Positions 46,257 to 58,214 of a stretch of 64,000 nucleotides of DNA are shown here, in pieces. Each line of letters starts with the position of its first letter. Position 1 is the first letter of the stretch. The notes beneath the pieces were generated by a model that saw only the letters and a program-made list of their open reading frames with translations, made no database searches and had not been told where the DNA came from. This DNA comes from Camillea tinctor (lineage: Eukaryota; Ascomycota; Sordariomycetes; Xylariales; Xylariaceae). The DNA lies in NCBI GenBank assembly GCA_022578605.1, contig MU394061.1, positions 744,001-808,000 on the forward strand, in the 5' to 3' direction. The position numbers and the translations under genes are program-made.

Positions 46257-48245
46257 GGTTCGTTTTTTACGGTTAATGTATTCGCCGTAGTTCTCTGGGT
46301 TTTGCAATGGGGTTAACAGGAAAATCTATCATAGATATCGGGTATTGTCTGTTTTATATCAATTGTTTCAAGGTTGGTGCGATAGTGTGATAGAAAAGAC
46401 CGACGCGCAACCTGCAGTATGGTATCATCACACAAGAAATGATATCTGCATTGCCAAAAGCAAATCGTTACAGGGGGCGAATCAGTTGCGCCATAAGATC
46501 CTTCACCGGCTACTAGGTATTAGATATAGACTATATAGATAAGAAGAAAATCTTAATAGGTTCGTCCTTTGCCTGTCTTCTCATTGCGTGCGTGCGTGAA
46601 CGAGTTAGACAAGATGTAGAAGGGTCATACTAGGCTTGGCCCAACTACTTTCAGCAGTTCCACATGGATAGGATAGAAGAATCACGTCATATATACCTAG
46701 AGATAGGAAACCCCAAGTTAGATTCTATTATAGTCCTAATTCTGTCCAGACGGCCGCGGTGAATGCTGCACACATACCCTCGCAAAGCCCGCCTAAGCTT
46801 ATGTAGCCTATATCAGGTGTATTCTTTTAGTAACATAACATTATAGGATCTACGAGGTTTCAAGTTGAATTGTAGCACTAAATAGGTTGCTAGTATTACA
46901 GTAACTTTGCTGTTAGACTGCTTTATGGATGCCAAAGGAATCTATGGGTGAGAATCTTTCAGGATCACTATATACCCCCACGCGGCTTGATAATATTGAT
47001 TGAAAAAGTACCGCACGCATATAGCAAAAGATCTAAGATGATAAATATGTAATGTTAGAGAGTGTTCGGTGTTGGAGATTGATGGTGACATTTGGGGTTG
47101 TAATGTCGTGATTCTGTCGCCATCGGGACTTCTCCATACTGCATTCTTATCATTGCTAATTGGCCTAACGTTGAACCATGGCGGTTCCAAAGTTTGATAT
47201 TGGCAGTCCAAAATTGTGGCAAATGCTCAGATACTGATAAATATCTGAAGACCATGACTGCTTATTATAAGGAAAACATCTGAGCCATTTATGGATGTAA
47301 CAACAACCATCTAAGATCCGACCAGATGTAAGATCCTTAATCCTGGTCCTCCTGGTGTTAACATGAACACGTAACAAGTGGCCAGAGAGACGCCATCACG
47401 CAATCGACCTCTTGTGATCAAATATGTAAGATTGCAGGCTCTGATTAGCCAGTTGGTTATCTACTCTCTAGTCAAGGGACATTCATTATAGGCTTGAATG
47501 ACGATTTTTCTTTCATATGGTTAGTGTCACGAGGGAGAAAGTAAGTACTCAGCCCAGGTAATCAATATATTATTGTGCAAGGAACCTAGACTACAGCTAC
47601 GCATAGCGCCGTTACCTATATACAGAAGAACCTTCTTTGTTCCCTTATAATCTCTGACAGTTGGTGCAACGACTTTGTGCGAGTCTTCCATATATTCAGA
47701 AAGAAGAACGATTTCCCGTTGATTCAGAACCCTGAAAATATTGTTCAGTAGATGCTTCAAAGTATCATATAACTAAGTTTACCTACGTATAATGAAGTTT
47801 TCGTTGAGATCATCGGGGTGAAAAACTAACCATCGTGTACTGTCACTCACGTTATAGTTGGATTGCGATCTAACTACCTGGTATGCAACCTTGGATACCT
47901 ACCTAAGTTATACCCTATTCATCTCATAAGTCCAAGCAGATCACATGACCATATGCCTTTTCAGTATCTTAATAAGCCATACTTGATCATGGCGAAGATA
48001 GCATTATGTTTATCTTCAACTGTTTACCTGGTGAGAAGTTAGCGCGTGTTAATGGGGTTACGAAGACTATCGCACGGGTAATAAGCTCACCTAAGATATC
48101 GTGTATAAACCATTCCTGTTGAGATCAAACTGTGCCTACGGGTTGACTTTGGTGAAATGGTGATAGTTGTCATCTTGCTAAAGAATCATAGCGTGGATAT
48201 CTCCGAGGTTGTCCGTGTACGATTAACGCACATGTTACGCACGTG
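46257..48245. other. 2-kb intergenic region
   Basis: Non-coding AT-rich sequence. Small frames near 46942-47377 and 47527-47760 have no protein-like features or neighbouring exons. The part near 46256 carries the permease promoter. I see nothing else. Confidence 0.5.
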
Positions 48246-49253
48246 TTATGAGCAACTGGTATTCACTACGACTTGATCGCGTGCAGTTTTGCGCTGTTCG
48301 GCCCACTTCACCACCAACTCGAGGTCTTTGTTATGCTGTTCGGCTGGGATATATATCCACTGCTTGAGCTCGCTGCTCCAAGATCGATTTGGGAGCCAGC
48401 TTTCCAACATGTCATAGTTATTTCTGTGGTAGGGGAGATCATAGGTAAGGGGGCCGCTGCGACTCAGCCAATGGTCAGTGCCCGAGTTGATATCGTCCTG
48501 GGTAATGTGGAAGCGTGGCCGCTGGATGCTCTTGTTGACTGAATGGCGGCGTATAGACCTAATGGTGGAGTTTAGGTGCATTTCTAAAAGTCGCAAGTAA
48601 TAAAGGGGACTATATAGCGCCTTGCGCACGAGAGCCGCATTCCGAGCTATGAGGGATTGATTCCACTCGGGAAGGCTACCTCGCGGAATCGTGGGAATAG
48701 GTTCGCCTTTATCTAGATGGTCTTGCCAGTAGGCGAAATCAACAACTAGACAGAGTGCTGACCAACGCAGTAGGCACGTGAGACAGGTGCATATCTCGGC
48801 TGGATCGGGCTGTTGAACGTGTTGGTAGTACGGCTTTCTGTGGATGGCCGTGAGTTCCCGACGATCAGGATTTTTCAGATGACCGTGCACAGCCGGGTCA
48901 ACGTCTGACAGAAGGACGGGGAGTCGAAAGCATTTGTCCAGGCACTGGAACCTCGTGCGATGGACAGCCCTAGCGAGACTGTGTTCCTCCTGAGCAATGA
49001 GGACCTGAAAGAATTTGCTCACTTGCTGTAGGGTGAGTATATCTCTAGGACCGAGGAAAACCAGCACGTTGAGGACAAGCTCATATGGAAGATTTGACAA
49101 GTTGTGGGATTTTCTTTCTGATTTCTTTTGGGCTTTCCGAGCCTGTTTTCTCTTAAGCCGCTCAGTGCGCTTTGAGCGTAGAGTGAGTACTCCCGTCTTG
49201 TCCTCAAGCACTCTCAATTCCTCGTCCCCGGGAACCTCCACCACCTTCCCCAT
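48246..49253 (-). CDS. F-box protein, 335 aa
   Basis: An intact single exon. Residues about 27-48 are strongly basic (KRTERLKRKQARKAQKKSER), a possible nuclear signal. They are followed by the F-box (NLSNLPYELVLNVLVFLGPR, then DILTLQQVSKFFQVLIAQEE), which would bind Skp1 in an SCF ubiquitin ligase. After it come VHRTRFQCLDKCFRLPVLL and a Cys-containing segment CTCLTCLLRWSALC, seen in many uncharacterised fungal F-box proteins. The C-terminus has an NNYDMLESWLPNRSWSSEL block but no recognisable substrate-binding repeats. The start ATG at 49253 has a good context (GACATGG). Target unknown. Confidence 0.85.
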   Translation of the reverse strand: MGKVVEVPGDEELRVLEDKTGVLTLRSKRTERLKRKQARKAQKKSERKSHNLSNLPYELVLNVLVFLGPRDILTLQQVSKFFQVLIAQEEHSLARAVHRTRFQCLDKCFRLPVLLSDVDPAVHGHLKNPDRRELTAIHRKPYYQHVQQPDPAEICTCLTCLLRWSALCLVVDFAYWQDHLDKGEPIPTIPRGSLPEWNQSLIARNAALVRKALYSPLYYLRLLEMHLNSTIRSIRRHSVNKSIQRPRFHITQDDINSGTDHWLSRSGPLTYDLPYHRNNYDMLESWLPNRSWSSELKQWIYIPAEQHNKDLELVVKWAEQRKTARDQVVVNTSCS

Positions 49254-49761
49254 GTCGGCAATGTTGCGCCGGTTCAGATGAAGAACTTAGGTTTGAGGTC
49301 GCGAAGGTAAGCGAGAGGATAGATGATGTAATTTTGAGAATGGGCATCTGGTGTAAGGTTGGTGTTACAAGTTACCTAAGCTATCTTCGGTGTTCAACCT
49401 TATCCTTATCAGCTCACCAACCTACCTAGGTAAGGTATAGGTAATAAGCTAACCTTAACTTAAAAGTGGGTGGGTTCTAACAGGTTGTGAGGTCATCAAA
49501 GTCGGGGTGGGAATGCGGTGGGAATGCGGAGAAGGTCGGGGTTTCTAAAAGATACATACAACTTCGATACATGTAAGCCCGGCCCTCTTCATCTTAGGTT
49601 GAGACTACTACTAAAGCGACCTAACCTAGTATTGGGAACCTTTGCCTACAGTATGTAACTACCAAAGACATGACATAACATAACATGACATAACATAAAC
49701 GTATCTGACCTAATCTTTCTTCCTCCCAACACACACAAGAATAATATAGGTGACAGCAACC
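49254..49761. other. Divergent spacer between F-box and Dabb genes
   Basis: About 500 bp of shared upstream sequence. It contains CCTACCTAGGTAAGGT at 49422-49437, tandem ACATAAC/ACATGAC words at 49670-49700, and a GGGAATGCGG repeat near 49509-49529. Transcription-factor sites are not assigned. Confidence 0.5.
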
Positions 49762-50188
49762 ATGACTATCTATCACGTTGTCATGTTTAGGTTCAAAAGC
49801 CTTGTTCCCCCGGAGGAGGTCCAGGCAGTAAGAGCATTTTCATCATCGCCTGCCTAGCTGCTAACCCACCCGAGCAGCCCAGCGAACGTACCAAGGTTGG
49901 AGAACTAACACAGCATTACAGGCCTGTGATCGCATGTTGGCTCTGGGCCATAAATGCACTCATCCCACAACACAGTCAACATACGTCACCGTGTTAGGTG
50001 GTGGAAGGGACAATAGTCCAGAAGGACTGCAGAATGGAATGACACATACATTCATCTTCCAGTTTGAGAATGAAGAAGACAGGAAGCATTATCTGGAGAA
50101 GGACCCTGTCCATCTCGAGTTTGTCGCCAGTATTCAGGACATCTTGGATACAGCGCAAGTTGTTGATTTTACACCCGGTGTATTCTAA
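49762..50188 (+). CDS. Stress-responsive A/B barrel (Dabb) domain protein, two exons
   Basis: A 110-aa protein made of a single Dabb-type ferredoxin-like barrel. Exons are 49762..49827 and 49922..50188, with a 94-bp intron (GTAAGA donor, CTAAC branch, TTACAG acceptor). It opens MTIYHVVMFRFKSLVPPEEV, the standard first strand with HVVMFRF. The second half has THTFIFQFENEEDRKHYLEK and then DPVHLEFV, ending in VVDFTPGVF. Such proteins form dimers, and functions range from stress proteins to cyclases. Nothing nearby points to one role. A long CT microsatellite starts three bases after the stop codon. Confidence 0.88.

Positions 50189-50190
<2 letters not shown>

Positions 50191-50252
<62 letters not shown>
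50191..50252. repeat. (CT)n microsatellite
   Basis: A nearly perfect CT array of about 30 units with one TT interruption near 50237, followed by a T12 tract. It begins right after the stop codon of the Dabb gene, so it is probably in its 3' UTR. Confidence 0.95.
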
Positions 50253-51035
50253 CTTTTTTTTTTTTGGCTCCCTTTCTTTTTCTTTGCCTTTTTAGGGAAG
50301 GGGAGGGAGGCTGGTAGAGAAAAGCGAATGAAAGGGAGACCAAGGGAAAAGTGGGAAGTAAGCCGGTAAGGCGGTGCACATTGGAAAGAGACTGACTACA
50401 AACAACTAGATAAGGGAAAGGGGAGAGAACCTTAGGCCTGGGATTATGGTTATATAATTCATATTTCTATTTTCGAAATTGGCAGGCAGGGTAATACATC
50501 CGTTTAAAACACACATGAAACAGAAAGTATAGTAACCTACTAGGTGTAGGTTGATTTGCGCGTACGGAGTAGAGTATAACCTACCTTCCATAGATGCAGG
50601 TGTGGGAATTCAGGTCGATCAAAGAGGTACCTACTACTGTAAGTGCAGCCCTACGTCATACCCCACGCAGGCTCATGAGATAGGTACCTACCTAGACACT
50701 AAGGTGACATATTACACTAGCACTGGTTACTAGGTAGAGGTGTATGTAAGTATGTATATATGAATGTATACTAGAGGTACATACATCACATACATACATG
50801 AATTAGAACCAGGTTTAGGTATGAGAGTTAGGTAGATTAGCTTAGCTTTTAGCTGGCACATGCAATGAAAAAAAATCATAGAACGGTAGGGAGGGGAGGG
50901 ATAGGGAGGGGTCACAGTGAGGAGAGCAACCCAGAATCCATTCGCCTGCAGAACAAAGCCCATAACTCAATCCATCGGTTCATTAATCAACCAAACATCA
51001 ATCCACTACAACTACATCTCTCACCACCATTACAT

Positions 51036-51089
51036 CTACTACTACTACTACTACTACCACCAACACCACTACCACCACCACCACCACCA
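51036..51089. repeat. (CTA)n/(CCA)n trinucleotide repeat
   Basis: Seven CTA units run into CCA-rich triplets with small interruptions. The array is not in a credible reading frame; the histidine- or threonine-rich frames through it have no flanking coding context. Confidence 0.85.
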
Positions 51090-51726
51090 AGACCATTCAC
51101 AACCAAACAACCAAATAAATACATACACATACGTGCATACAACCTAGAACAATCGCGTTTGTGATAGATCACCTATATACACCTTTTCTGTCTCACCTTA
51201 TTTTTTTTTCCCTTTCTTTTTTTGTTTCTTTTTCTTAATTTATTTATTTTTCTAAAATCTTGACCGAACCGATCACTGAGGTCGCAAATCGCATTGTGGT
51301 CGAGACCTCCCTCCTCTAGGCTTAGATACAAAGACGGACAGACAGATAGACAGACAGGACAGGACAACAGAAGAACGAACTGACCGAACCCGTGCGAACT
51401 CTGATTGTCTTTTGCGCCAACCCGACTTACAACCTACAACCTCCAGACACGGCTACTTTTCCCACCTTATCCATATCCTCATCCTTCCTCATCTTCATCC
51501 TCTTTCTCATTCTCATCCCCCCGTCTCCATCTCTCTACCCTACATCTCTCTATCCATATCCATCCCCACAAACCACCGCCAACGCTTCTCTACTGACCCA
51601 GCCCGGCCGCCGAATTCATTTTACATTTCACCCTCTCCCGGCGTCTTGTCGCCAATACCTCCATCCCCGCCGCCATAGCCATCGTCCGTTCTTCCATCTT
51701 TGCCGCTCCCAGATCGACTAGTCACC

Positions 51727-52982
51727 ATGTCGCAAAAGCAAGCAGCCCCCATGCTCATCAATGTTCCTCCTCCTCCATCCAATCCGGAGACTCCGAGTGA
51801 TATGCCGTAAGTAATCGGAATATGTGCCCCTCCCTGCGACCCCTGCGACCCCTGCGACCTATCTCTTGGTGACTATCGCTAACGATTCTATCTTCTGCCA
51901 GCGGCACTCCGACCAGCACCACTACCTCTCTCTCTGCCCTCTCGACCACCGCCATCAAAGACGGCCACCGCGGCGGTCATGCCCTTCACGGCCTAGGTGG
52001 TCCCCGGGGCCATTCCCATCACGGTTCCACTAATAGCCTAGAAGCCGAGCGCGCAGATCGCATTAGCCGTCTCGCCGGACTTGAGCGCGTCTCTACCCTG
52101 CGCGCGCACCAACAACACGGCCCCAATGCCTCTTCTCCGCAGACCACCCCTACCTCGACCGGCTTCCCGCCCCAGAATGCAGGCACCCCCCTGACTCCCG
52201 CCTACTTCGACTCCAACGGCCAGCCCACCGCTGTCACTAAGATGAGCACCGTGGGCACTGCATCCGCCACAGGTAGCGTCGGTGCGCGGACTACGACCGA
52301 GGCCCAGTTCGAGATGGACGCCGATCTGACCGAGGTCGACGAAGATACTATGAGTACCGACACCAACTATCGGACCATGGACGTTGACTCTACCTCGGGT
52401 GCCATCGATCCCATGGATGAGGACTTGACCAGCCGTTCGGTTGGCGGCTTTGAGGACCGCATGAGCGACGACGGGACTGCTAGCTTGGTAGGCTTTGGCG
52501 AGGGCGCAAACAGCACCGTGAGCGGCCCCATATACCATCGCAGACCCTTGCCGGGCGCTGCCGGTGCCCCTGGCGCCTGGGGCCTGGAGAGAAGCAGCTC
52601 GGGGCTGAGCCAGGAGGCCATGATGAGAAGTCGGGAAATGCGCGAGCTGGCCGGCAACGATACTCCTATCAGCTCGTCGGCTGCTGCTGAGAGACGCGAA
52701 GCCAGATATGTCGACGGCGTCGCCGTTGATGGTGGAGGTCATGTCGGCACCACAGATGACGATATGTTCGTGGATACGACAACTCGTGGACCCATACCTA
52801 TCCAACCTGGCCAGCCGCAGACGAGTGCTCTTAGGGAGGGCGTAGGTGGCCCAGCCACGCGCGAGGCTGCTGAGCGCATTATTCGGGAGCGCCTCGATGG
52901 TGGCGAAAGTCGTGCTCCCGTTCTGAGCAGTTCGAGCGGTGGGGACAAGCTGGGTAAATTCTACTTTGAGGATAAAAAATAG
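51727..52982 (+). CDS. Uncharacterised Ser/Thr-rich acidic protein, 386 aa, two exons
   Basis: Exons are 51727..51806 and 51902..52982 with a 95-bp intron (GTAAGT donor, CTGCCAG acceptor). I do not recognise a named family. The protein looks real: third-position GC is high, the junction is clean (SDMP|GTPTSTTTSLSAL), and it has ordered-looking blocks within a mostly disordered chain. These are EAERADRISRLAGLERVSTL (possibly helical), an acidic segment with TEAQFEMDADLTEVDEDTMS, then VGGFEDRMSDDGTASLVGF, and a C-terminal helix TREAAERIIRERLDGG ending in KLGKFYFEDKK. Many S/T-P and acidic sites suggest a phosphorylated regulatory protein, but that is inference. There is no signal peptide or membrane segment. 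The intron carries three tandem CCCTGCGAC units. Confidence 0.8.
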
Positions 52983-54025
52983 CAAGTCGCTTATTGCTCT
53001 GGTTTTCTTTTTTTTTTCTTTTTTTTTTCCTTTTTTCAATTACCATCCCGTACAAAATTAGGCCTATTGAGGTACTCGGAGTTTCTATTGGCGTTTGTGG
53101 AAGGGAGGAACTGGGAAAGGGGAGGGGGACAGGGGACAATATTGAGCTTTATCTGCCTTCACTAACACATCAGGCAGGTGACCGGATAGTTTTTGGGTTG
53201 CTCTTCTGTTTTTGTTGGTCAAAAGAGAAAGGAGACATTCATTTTACACTATTAAGATGTAAGGATGTCTATGCATGCTACCATTGACTGTCCTGTTTTG
53301 CTATGTTGATTCATCCCCCCCCCCCCCCCCAGGCATGTGATCATATCACTCCGATATGATACCTTTATTGCCTTTTCTCTTAAAGGAATCATGATCTTAA
53401 GTGTGTTGGTTTGCTATTCCTCAATGGTAAAGTTTAATTTACGTCGTTTTTGTACGATAATTTATGTGTAATCTCCCAGCGCCCTTATTTATGAGGCTGT
53501 TGGACTATCGAGTATTAATAGCTTAGAAAGACCATGACAACGAGATTTGAAACATATAGCAGTGTGACGTTACGTCTACTAAGTGAAAGGAACGGAAGTA
53601 GAATTGGGTGGAAAGGATGTGATCTACTCCATGAATAGAAGGAGAACTGTTCTACCTGTTGCCAAGAATAAAGAAGGGGACAGAGTCTACTAAAGAGGGA
53701 CATACCTAATATCGTGATTATCTACCGTATAACTTCAAGTATCTAGCTAGATAAATGTACTGTCTACACATGGTATTCTGCAGACTATGAAGCAATTCGC
53801 TGTGTTCGTGAATATGATTCGACCCTACATAGTTTTCAGCAGAACATTCTGTTCCGTAACCAGTTATACCTTATTCGTCCGCCCCGGTGTTCTCTTCTTC
53901 AGGATATACTTTCCCACCAACTAGATGAAATCCAGCCCGCTTAGTATCTGCGGTTATTCGTTGGCTTCTCTCCCCTAACACACATGCTATGTTCATATTC
54001 GCCCCTTTCACTTTCACACTTGCTA
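52983..54025. other. Intergenic region with homopolymer tracts
   Basis: T-rich stretch at 53007-53034, a C16 run at 53315-53330, and otherwise AT-rich sequence. No gene is seen. Confidence 0.55.
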
Positions 54026-55140
54026 CTAGTCATAATCTCTCTCTCCCTCTCCTCTCTCTCTCTTTCGTGTAAGTGAGAGCTCATATTGCTTCGGCCGTTT
54101 CTGACCATCGCCTAATAAGTTATCGACAGCCTTGGCAGACCTTTCCCTAACCCCCGTGGCCGCAGAAACCTGTCCCTTTTTCTTCTTGGCCTTGGCTTCG
54201 GCCTCCCTTGCCCTCCTAATCATCTCCGCCTCCATCGTCTCAGCAGTCTTCTGCTCCTCGCTAGCATATTCATCCAGAACAGCCCTGAAAGTCGAACACT
54301 GGTTCTCCTGACCCCACCACTCCCTGCGCTCCCGTAGCCGTCTTGCCGCGTTGTCCTGCTCCTTGGTACGGGAGCTTCGAAAGTACTTGCAGCAGGAGCA
54401 GCGGGTCAGTAGGCAAGATTAACCCGGTCTGCTATCCAACGTAGTGGGCTGGCGCAGCAGAGTCACCGCAAGCTGCACAGCTACGGTCTGCGATCAGCCA
54501 GGTCACATATTTATCTGGATAACATACACATGTTGGCGTGTAAGTATTTTTGTATGGCTTTTTGTGACTGCGAAGGCGGACGAATAGAAATAAAGGGAAT
54601 GCGTCCAGTAAAGTTCAGGAGATCACCTTCTTGAATCAGAGCAGCCTCATCAGTATTGGCAGCAGTTGACGTCCGAGCCTGGTTATTGCTATCCGGGGTC
54701 AGTTGATAATATATAGAAAACGAAAGTAGAATAGACAGCATACCCAAAATATGTGCCTTGTGTGTCCCCGTCGGGAAGTGTATCTTGTTCACTAGTTGAA
54801 TTGTCTTTATTGCTTTCAAGGGGGTCCTCTGTAAGCTGGGTCCCGAAATCGTGGGTGTTATCAGATTCAGAATCATCGGGAAATTGAAGAAACTCCGAAA
54901 AATAGATCAATCTCATCTGCCGTGTGCATCACGGATGACTTATTGCAGTAACAAGCGATCCAGCTTGAGTCCGTCAAAGTGCGGGTTGCTTTATGGGACT
55001 CAAAATAAATTTGGCACTCCGTACAGGGCAACTTATCAAGTTTATGGAAACCGTAACAATCAAGGATAGATGTGGTGAACGAGAGATAGAATGGCTTCGA
55101 CTTATTAATGACTGATTTCGCGGCATACGTGTCTCGACAT
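54026..55140 (-). pseudogene. Decayed or mis-spliced cysteine-rich (zinc-finger-like) reading frame
   Basis: On the minus strand several protein-like pieces lie in order but in changing frames. The first has paired cysteines (LDCYGFHKLDKLPCTECQIY, about 55060-55000). Then comes an acidic stretch (FPDDSESDNTHDFGTQLTED, about 54890-54830), then NTDEAALIQEGDLLNFTGRI (about 54655-54597), then SCAACGDSAAPAHYVG (about 54484-54437) ending in TAG. The last is LTRCSCCKYFRSSRTKEQDN with a charged helix REAEAKAKKKKGQ to a stop at 54026. Between the last two pieces there is both a stop and a frame change with no usable intron, which argues for decay. Some earlier breaks could be introns (a GTATGC...GATAG candidate at 54741..54692). 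I cannot name the family; paired C-x-x-C groups suggest zinc binding. Confidence 0.3.
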
Positions 55141-57539
55141 ATTTCTATCGCCTGTCCTAGATTTCTTCTGATGCGTCACCAGAACGAAAGGCGTTCAGAT
55201 TCGTAATGAGATAGTAGAATCTTAATTGAATTGAATATGGCGTTCCGGGTAATAGAGTAGCAATGTATAAACAGAGGTATATGTGTCAAGCTGATGACAG
55301 ACGGCGTTGGTATCCCCATAAAATATATGGCTCGGCATAACGATGCAGACAGGAGTTATTTGAATAAAGCTAACTCATTGATCATTTGCATGTAACTATA
55401 TTGTCCATGGGTCTGTATGACTTTATTTTGTATTACATAGCTATTCTCAGAACTATCACCTGGTCGTGGACAACACGATTTGCCATGTGATAGTCTCTTG
55501 AAGAAGATAATATACAGTTATAATAATATTACTTATTGCGTCCTTAAATACGATCCTCTTTAACAACGCCTGTTCACGTCCTATTCAAAAATACCTCTTT
55601 AAATGTCTAATGTTGGAAAACGCTTGAACATAGTTAACAGAGCCTCCGAGGACCTCTACCTTGAAACTTATAGTCCTGATCAGTTGTTATTGAGCAAATA
55701 CTAATATTCGGATAACAATATCTCTATTGCTCATAAATGTCTGAGATTTAACCCACCCCTTCCTAATTCTTCATGGAACAGCCCATGTGCTGTACGCTTT
55801 GTATATGCATATTACTACACAACTTACAATACGTATTAATAACATCGGTAACAAATGAAAATAGGGGAGGAAGACCGACACATAACTTGCAATTTCCTAC
55901 GTAAGGGTGCGAGTTATCCAAAAGGGAGAACATTCTAAATAAACAAGAAAACTAACCAGTTGAAGAGCAAAGAAGCTTATTTGATTATCAAAGTAAGGCA
56001 AGGAGAACTAGGAATCTCCCGTTCTGTTTGAACCGAAGCCGATTTTAGCAAACAAGCCCATGTATTCGGGTAGAGCTATAGGGCACGACAAACGCGACCT
56101 CTAGGGACGTTATCAGCGTGTTATGTTTTAGAAGAGCAAGAATACCGAGATATGATACTTTCGATTAGAAAGGCTGCCTGACGCAGGGTAAGTAGAAACA
56201 AACCTATTAGGCTGGTAGAATTGGGTCTAGTATAGGTTACAAGATTCACAACCCTCGCTTAACTTAATAGCTAGTAAACATTTAGGACTCTATTGCCGGT
56301 GTTTCCAGATTGGAGATAATAAAAACCTATGCATTTGTAGCATGCGCAAAGCGGCAATCCTAAGAATATCTTTTGTGATGGAGGTCGGTGGAACCGTGGG
56401 TTCGTGTTACCGGCTGATCTCCAGAATCCAAGATCCCGGGCTACGATATGTGATACCTACGGGTCCCAGAGAAGCCGCCTGCTGCCCACCCGGGTTCTAA
56501 AATTACAGTCCTAGGTCGGCAGGAAATGAATGATGGCCGGTCGATCATCTGTGTTTGATCTTCTTCTCCCCACACTCCCGATCTGGATCGTCATTTTGCA
56601 TGAGGATATCGAGATTGATGATCATATGGGCTTTATGATTAGGGTTGCGGGTTAATTCACATAAATCCCGTTTTGCCTTCTACATTTTATAACGCGTTAT
56701 TTATGGTGTTGACCTAAACCGATACAGTACATAGTAGAGAGTTTGAATTTATAGATGAAGAGGGGGTAGTAGGTATTACTTTACCTAGTAGTGGCGGCCA
56801 AAGTTTAGAATTGAGATCATCGGTTAGAGACGCTTGGACCGGACAACTTTTTTTTTTTTTGGGGGGGGGGGGGGGGAAGGGGGGTTTGAAATCAGGATGC
56901 AACCAAATCTACACTTTTTTTTAGAACAGCATATACAGGTGAGTCTCCTAACCTAATAAGTTGTCTTGCAAATAGTTTGGTGTTCACTATCAAACGTATA
57001 CTCATGTATGTCTTGTTAAACCGTAACAGCATAGACATGTCACGGGAACCAGAGGTGGTTGAGAGATCCGAACGAATACACAAGACACGAATCAAAAACG
57101 CCCCTCATTCAGCCCAAACCACGTGGAGAAATAAATCAAATTAACAACGGTACTGAATGGAAACAGAGCCAAGTCTCACAACACTTCAACTGCAAACAAC
57201 TGTGCTGAAAACGAAGCCAACACGTAAGCCTTGAACACTGGGCAGTCTTGCAAAGGTTTATTGAAATGGGGACAGATTCACAAAATACGAGAAGTAGTAG
57301 TTATAGTATAAGGTTTCTCTAAATTCGTTGTCATGGCGAGAAATAGAACTGATTACACCCCCTCCTTTTTAACCAACCAATAACCAACCCATCTCACGTA
57401 CATAGTCATTCCCTTCGACCTCCTAATATACCAGTTGTAAACATCCGTATGTCCATCCACATCCGTAATCCAACCCCTTAAATACCCATATTAACATCCC
57501 CTAAACACTCCACCCACAAATTACTAGATGCTAGCCCAC
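55141..57539. other. 2.4-kb AT-rich interval without genes
   Basis: The interval contains a T13/G16 junction at 56848-56876 and several AT-rich blocks. The short frames have no protein character. A GC-richer patch around 56380-56540 does not form a gene that I can recognise. Confidence 0.5.
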
Positions 57540-58214
57540 TTAGAAGAGGGCAATGGCGAGGACACCGGCAGCGGCGGCAGCCATCTCGACACCAGAGCCA
57601 ACGCGGCCGGCAGCACCGGTAGCGATGGGGGGAGAAGAGGTGGTAGGGTAGCCGGGGACGGAGGTGCTGGGCTTAGGAGGGAGGTAGCCCGAGCTGTAGC
57701 CAGTACCGACAGGGGGGCTGACGGGAGGCACGCTAGTAACAGGGTAGGTGGGAGTAGAAGGGGGGACCGAGGTCTTGAGGGTAGTGGTAGGGTAAGAAGG
57801 GGGAGCCGAAGGCGGGTACGAGGGCACACCAGCAGTGGTGCTCGTAGAAGCCGAAGAGGCGGGGTACGAGGGAACCACGGGCTTGGAGGTGGTGGTGCTA
57901 ATCACGGGAGTGGTAGCAGGGTACGAAGGAACCTCGTAAGTGCTGCTAGTCGAGGCCGAAGAGGCCGGGTACGAGGGGACTTCGTAGGTGCTGCTGGAAG
58001 AGGGAACAGCAGGAGGGTACGAAGGAACACCGGCAGTGCTGGTGGTAGACGAAGCAGTGGTAGCCGGGTACGAGGGAACCGAGACCGAAGAGGTGGTCGG
58101 GTAGCTCGGGTAGCTGGGCTCCTCAGGAGCAGTAGGGTACTCCGGAGTTGTAGGGTAGCTGGCGGAAGCAAGGCCGGCAAGGGCGAGAGCAGCGAACTGA
58201 ACGGTGACCTTCAT
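57540..58214 (-). CDS. GPI-anchored cell-wall protein with tandem PSYP repeats
   Basis: A 224-aa secreted protein. The signal peptide is MKVTVQFAALALAGLASAS. The mature part is almost entirely Ser/Thr/Pro/Tyr, built on a degenerate repeat of about 16-20 residues whose core is VPSYPA or VPSYPP (for example STYEVPSYPASSASTSSTYE). Repeats run from about residue 38 to 150 and then become irregular. The end, GAAGRVGSGVEMAAAAAGVL plus AIALF, has a small-residue cleavage site and hydrophobic tail, as expected for GPI attachment. Such proteins are O-glycosylated structural wall components. There are no cysteines. The regular repeat makes length variation between strains likely. The reverse strand is open for 251 codons only because of the composition. 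Confidence 0.85.
   Translation of the reverse strand: MKVTVQFAALALAGLASASYPTTPEYPTAPEEPSYPSYPTTSSVSVPSYPATTASSTTSTAGVPSYPPAVPSSSSTYEVPSYPASSASTSSTYEVPSYPATTPVISTTTSKPVVPSYPASSASTSTTAGVPSYPPSAPPSYPTTTLKTSVPPSTPTYPVTSVPPVSPPVGTGYSSGYLPPKPSTSVPGYPTTSSPPIATGAAGRVGSGVEMAAAAAGVLAIALF

Larger units (their letters stand above)
50189..51726. other. Repeat-rich intergenic region and probable long 5' leader
   Basis: It holds the CT array (separate entry), a (CTA)/(CCA) trinucleotide array at 51036-51089, GTAT tandems near 50746-50762 and ACAT tandems near 50779-50797, and AGACAG-type repeats near 51332-51358. From about 51450 to 51720 the top strand is strongly pyrimidine-rich, which in filamentous fungi often marks a promoter or 5' leader of the gene that follows. 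No coding exon was found. Confidence 0.55.

Noticed and set aside
52038..53039. 333-codon open frame on the minus strand
   Set aside because: It is antisense to the GC-rich coding exon of the 386-aa protein and shows no signal of its own; the plus strand has the splice sites and the proper start.
57780..58110. CRISPR-like spaced repeats
   Set aside because: The repeated words are codons of the VPSYP protein repeat, irregularly spaced and degenerate, in a eukaryotic genome.
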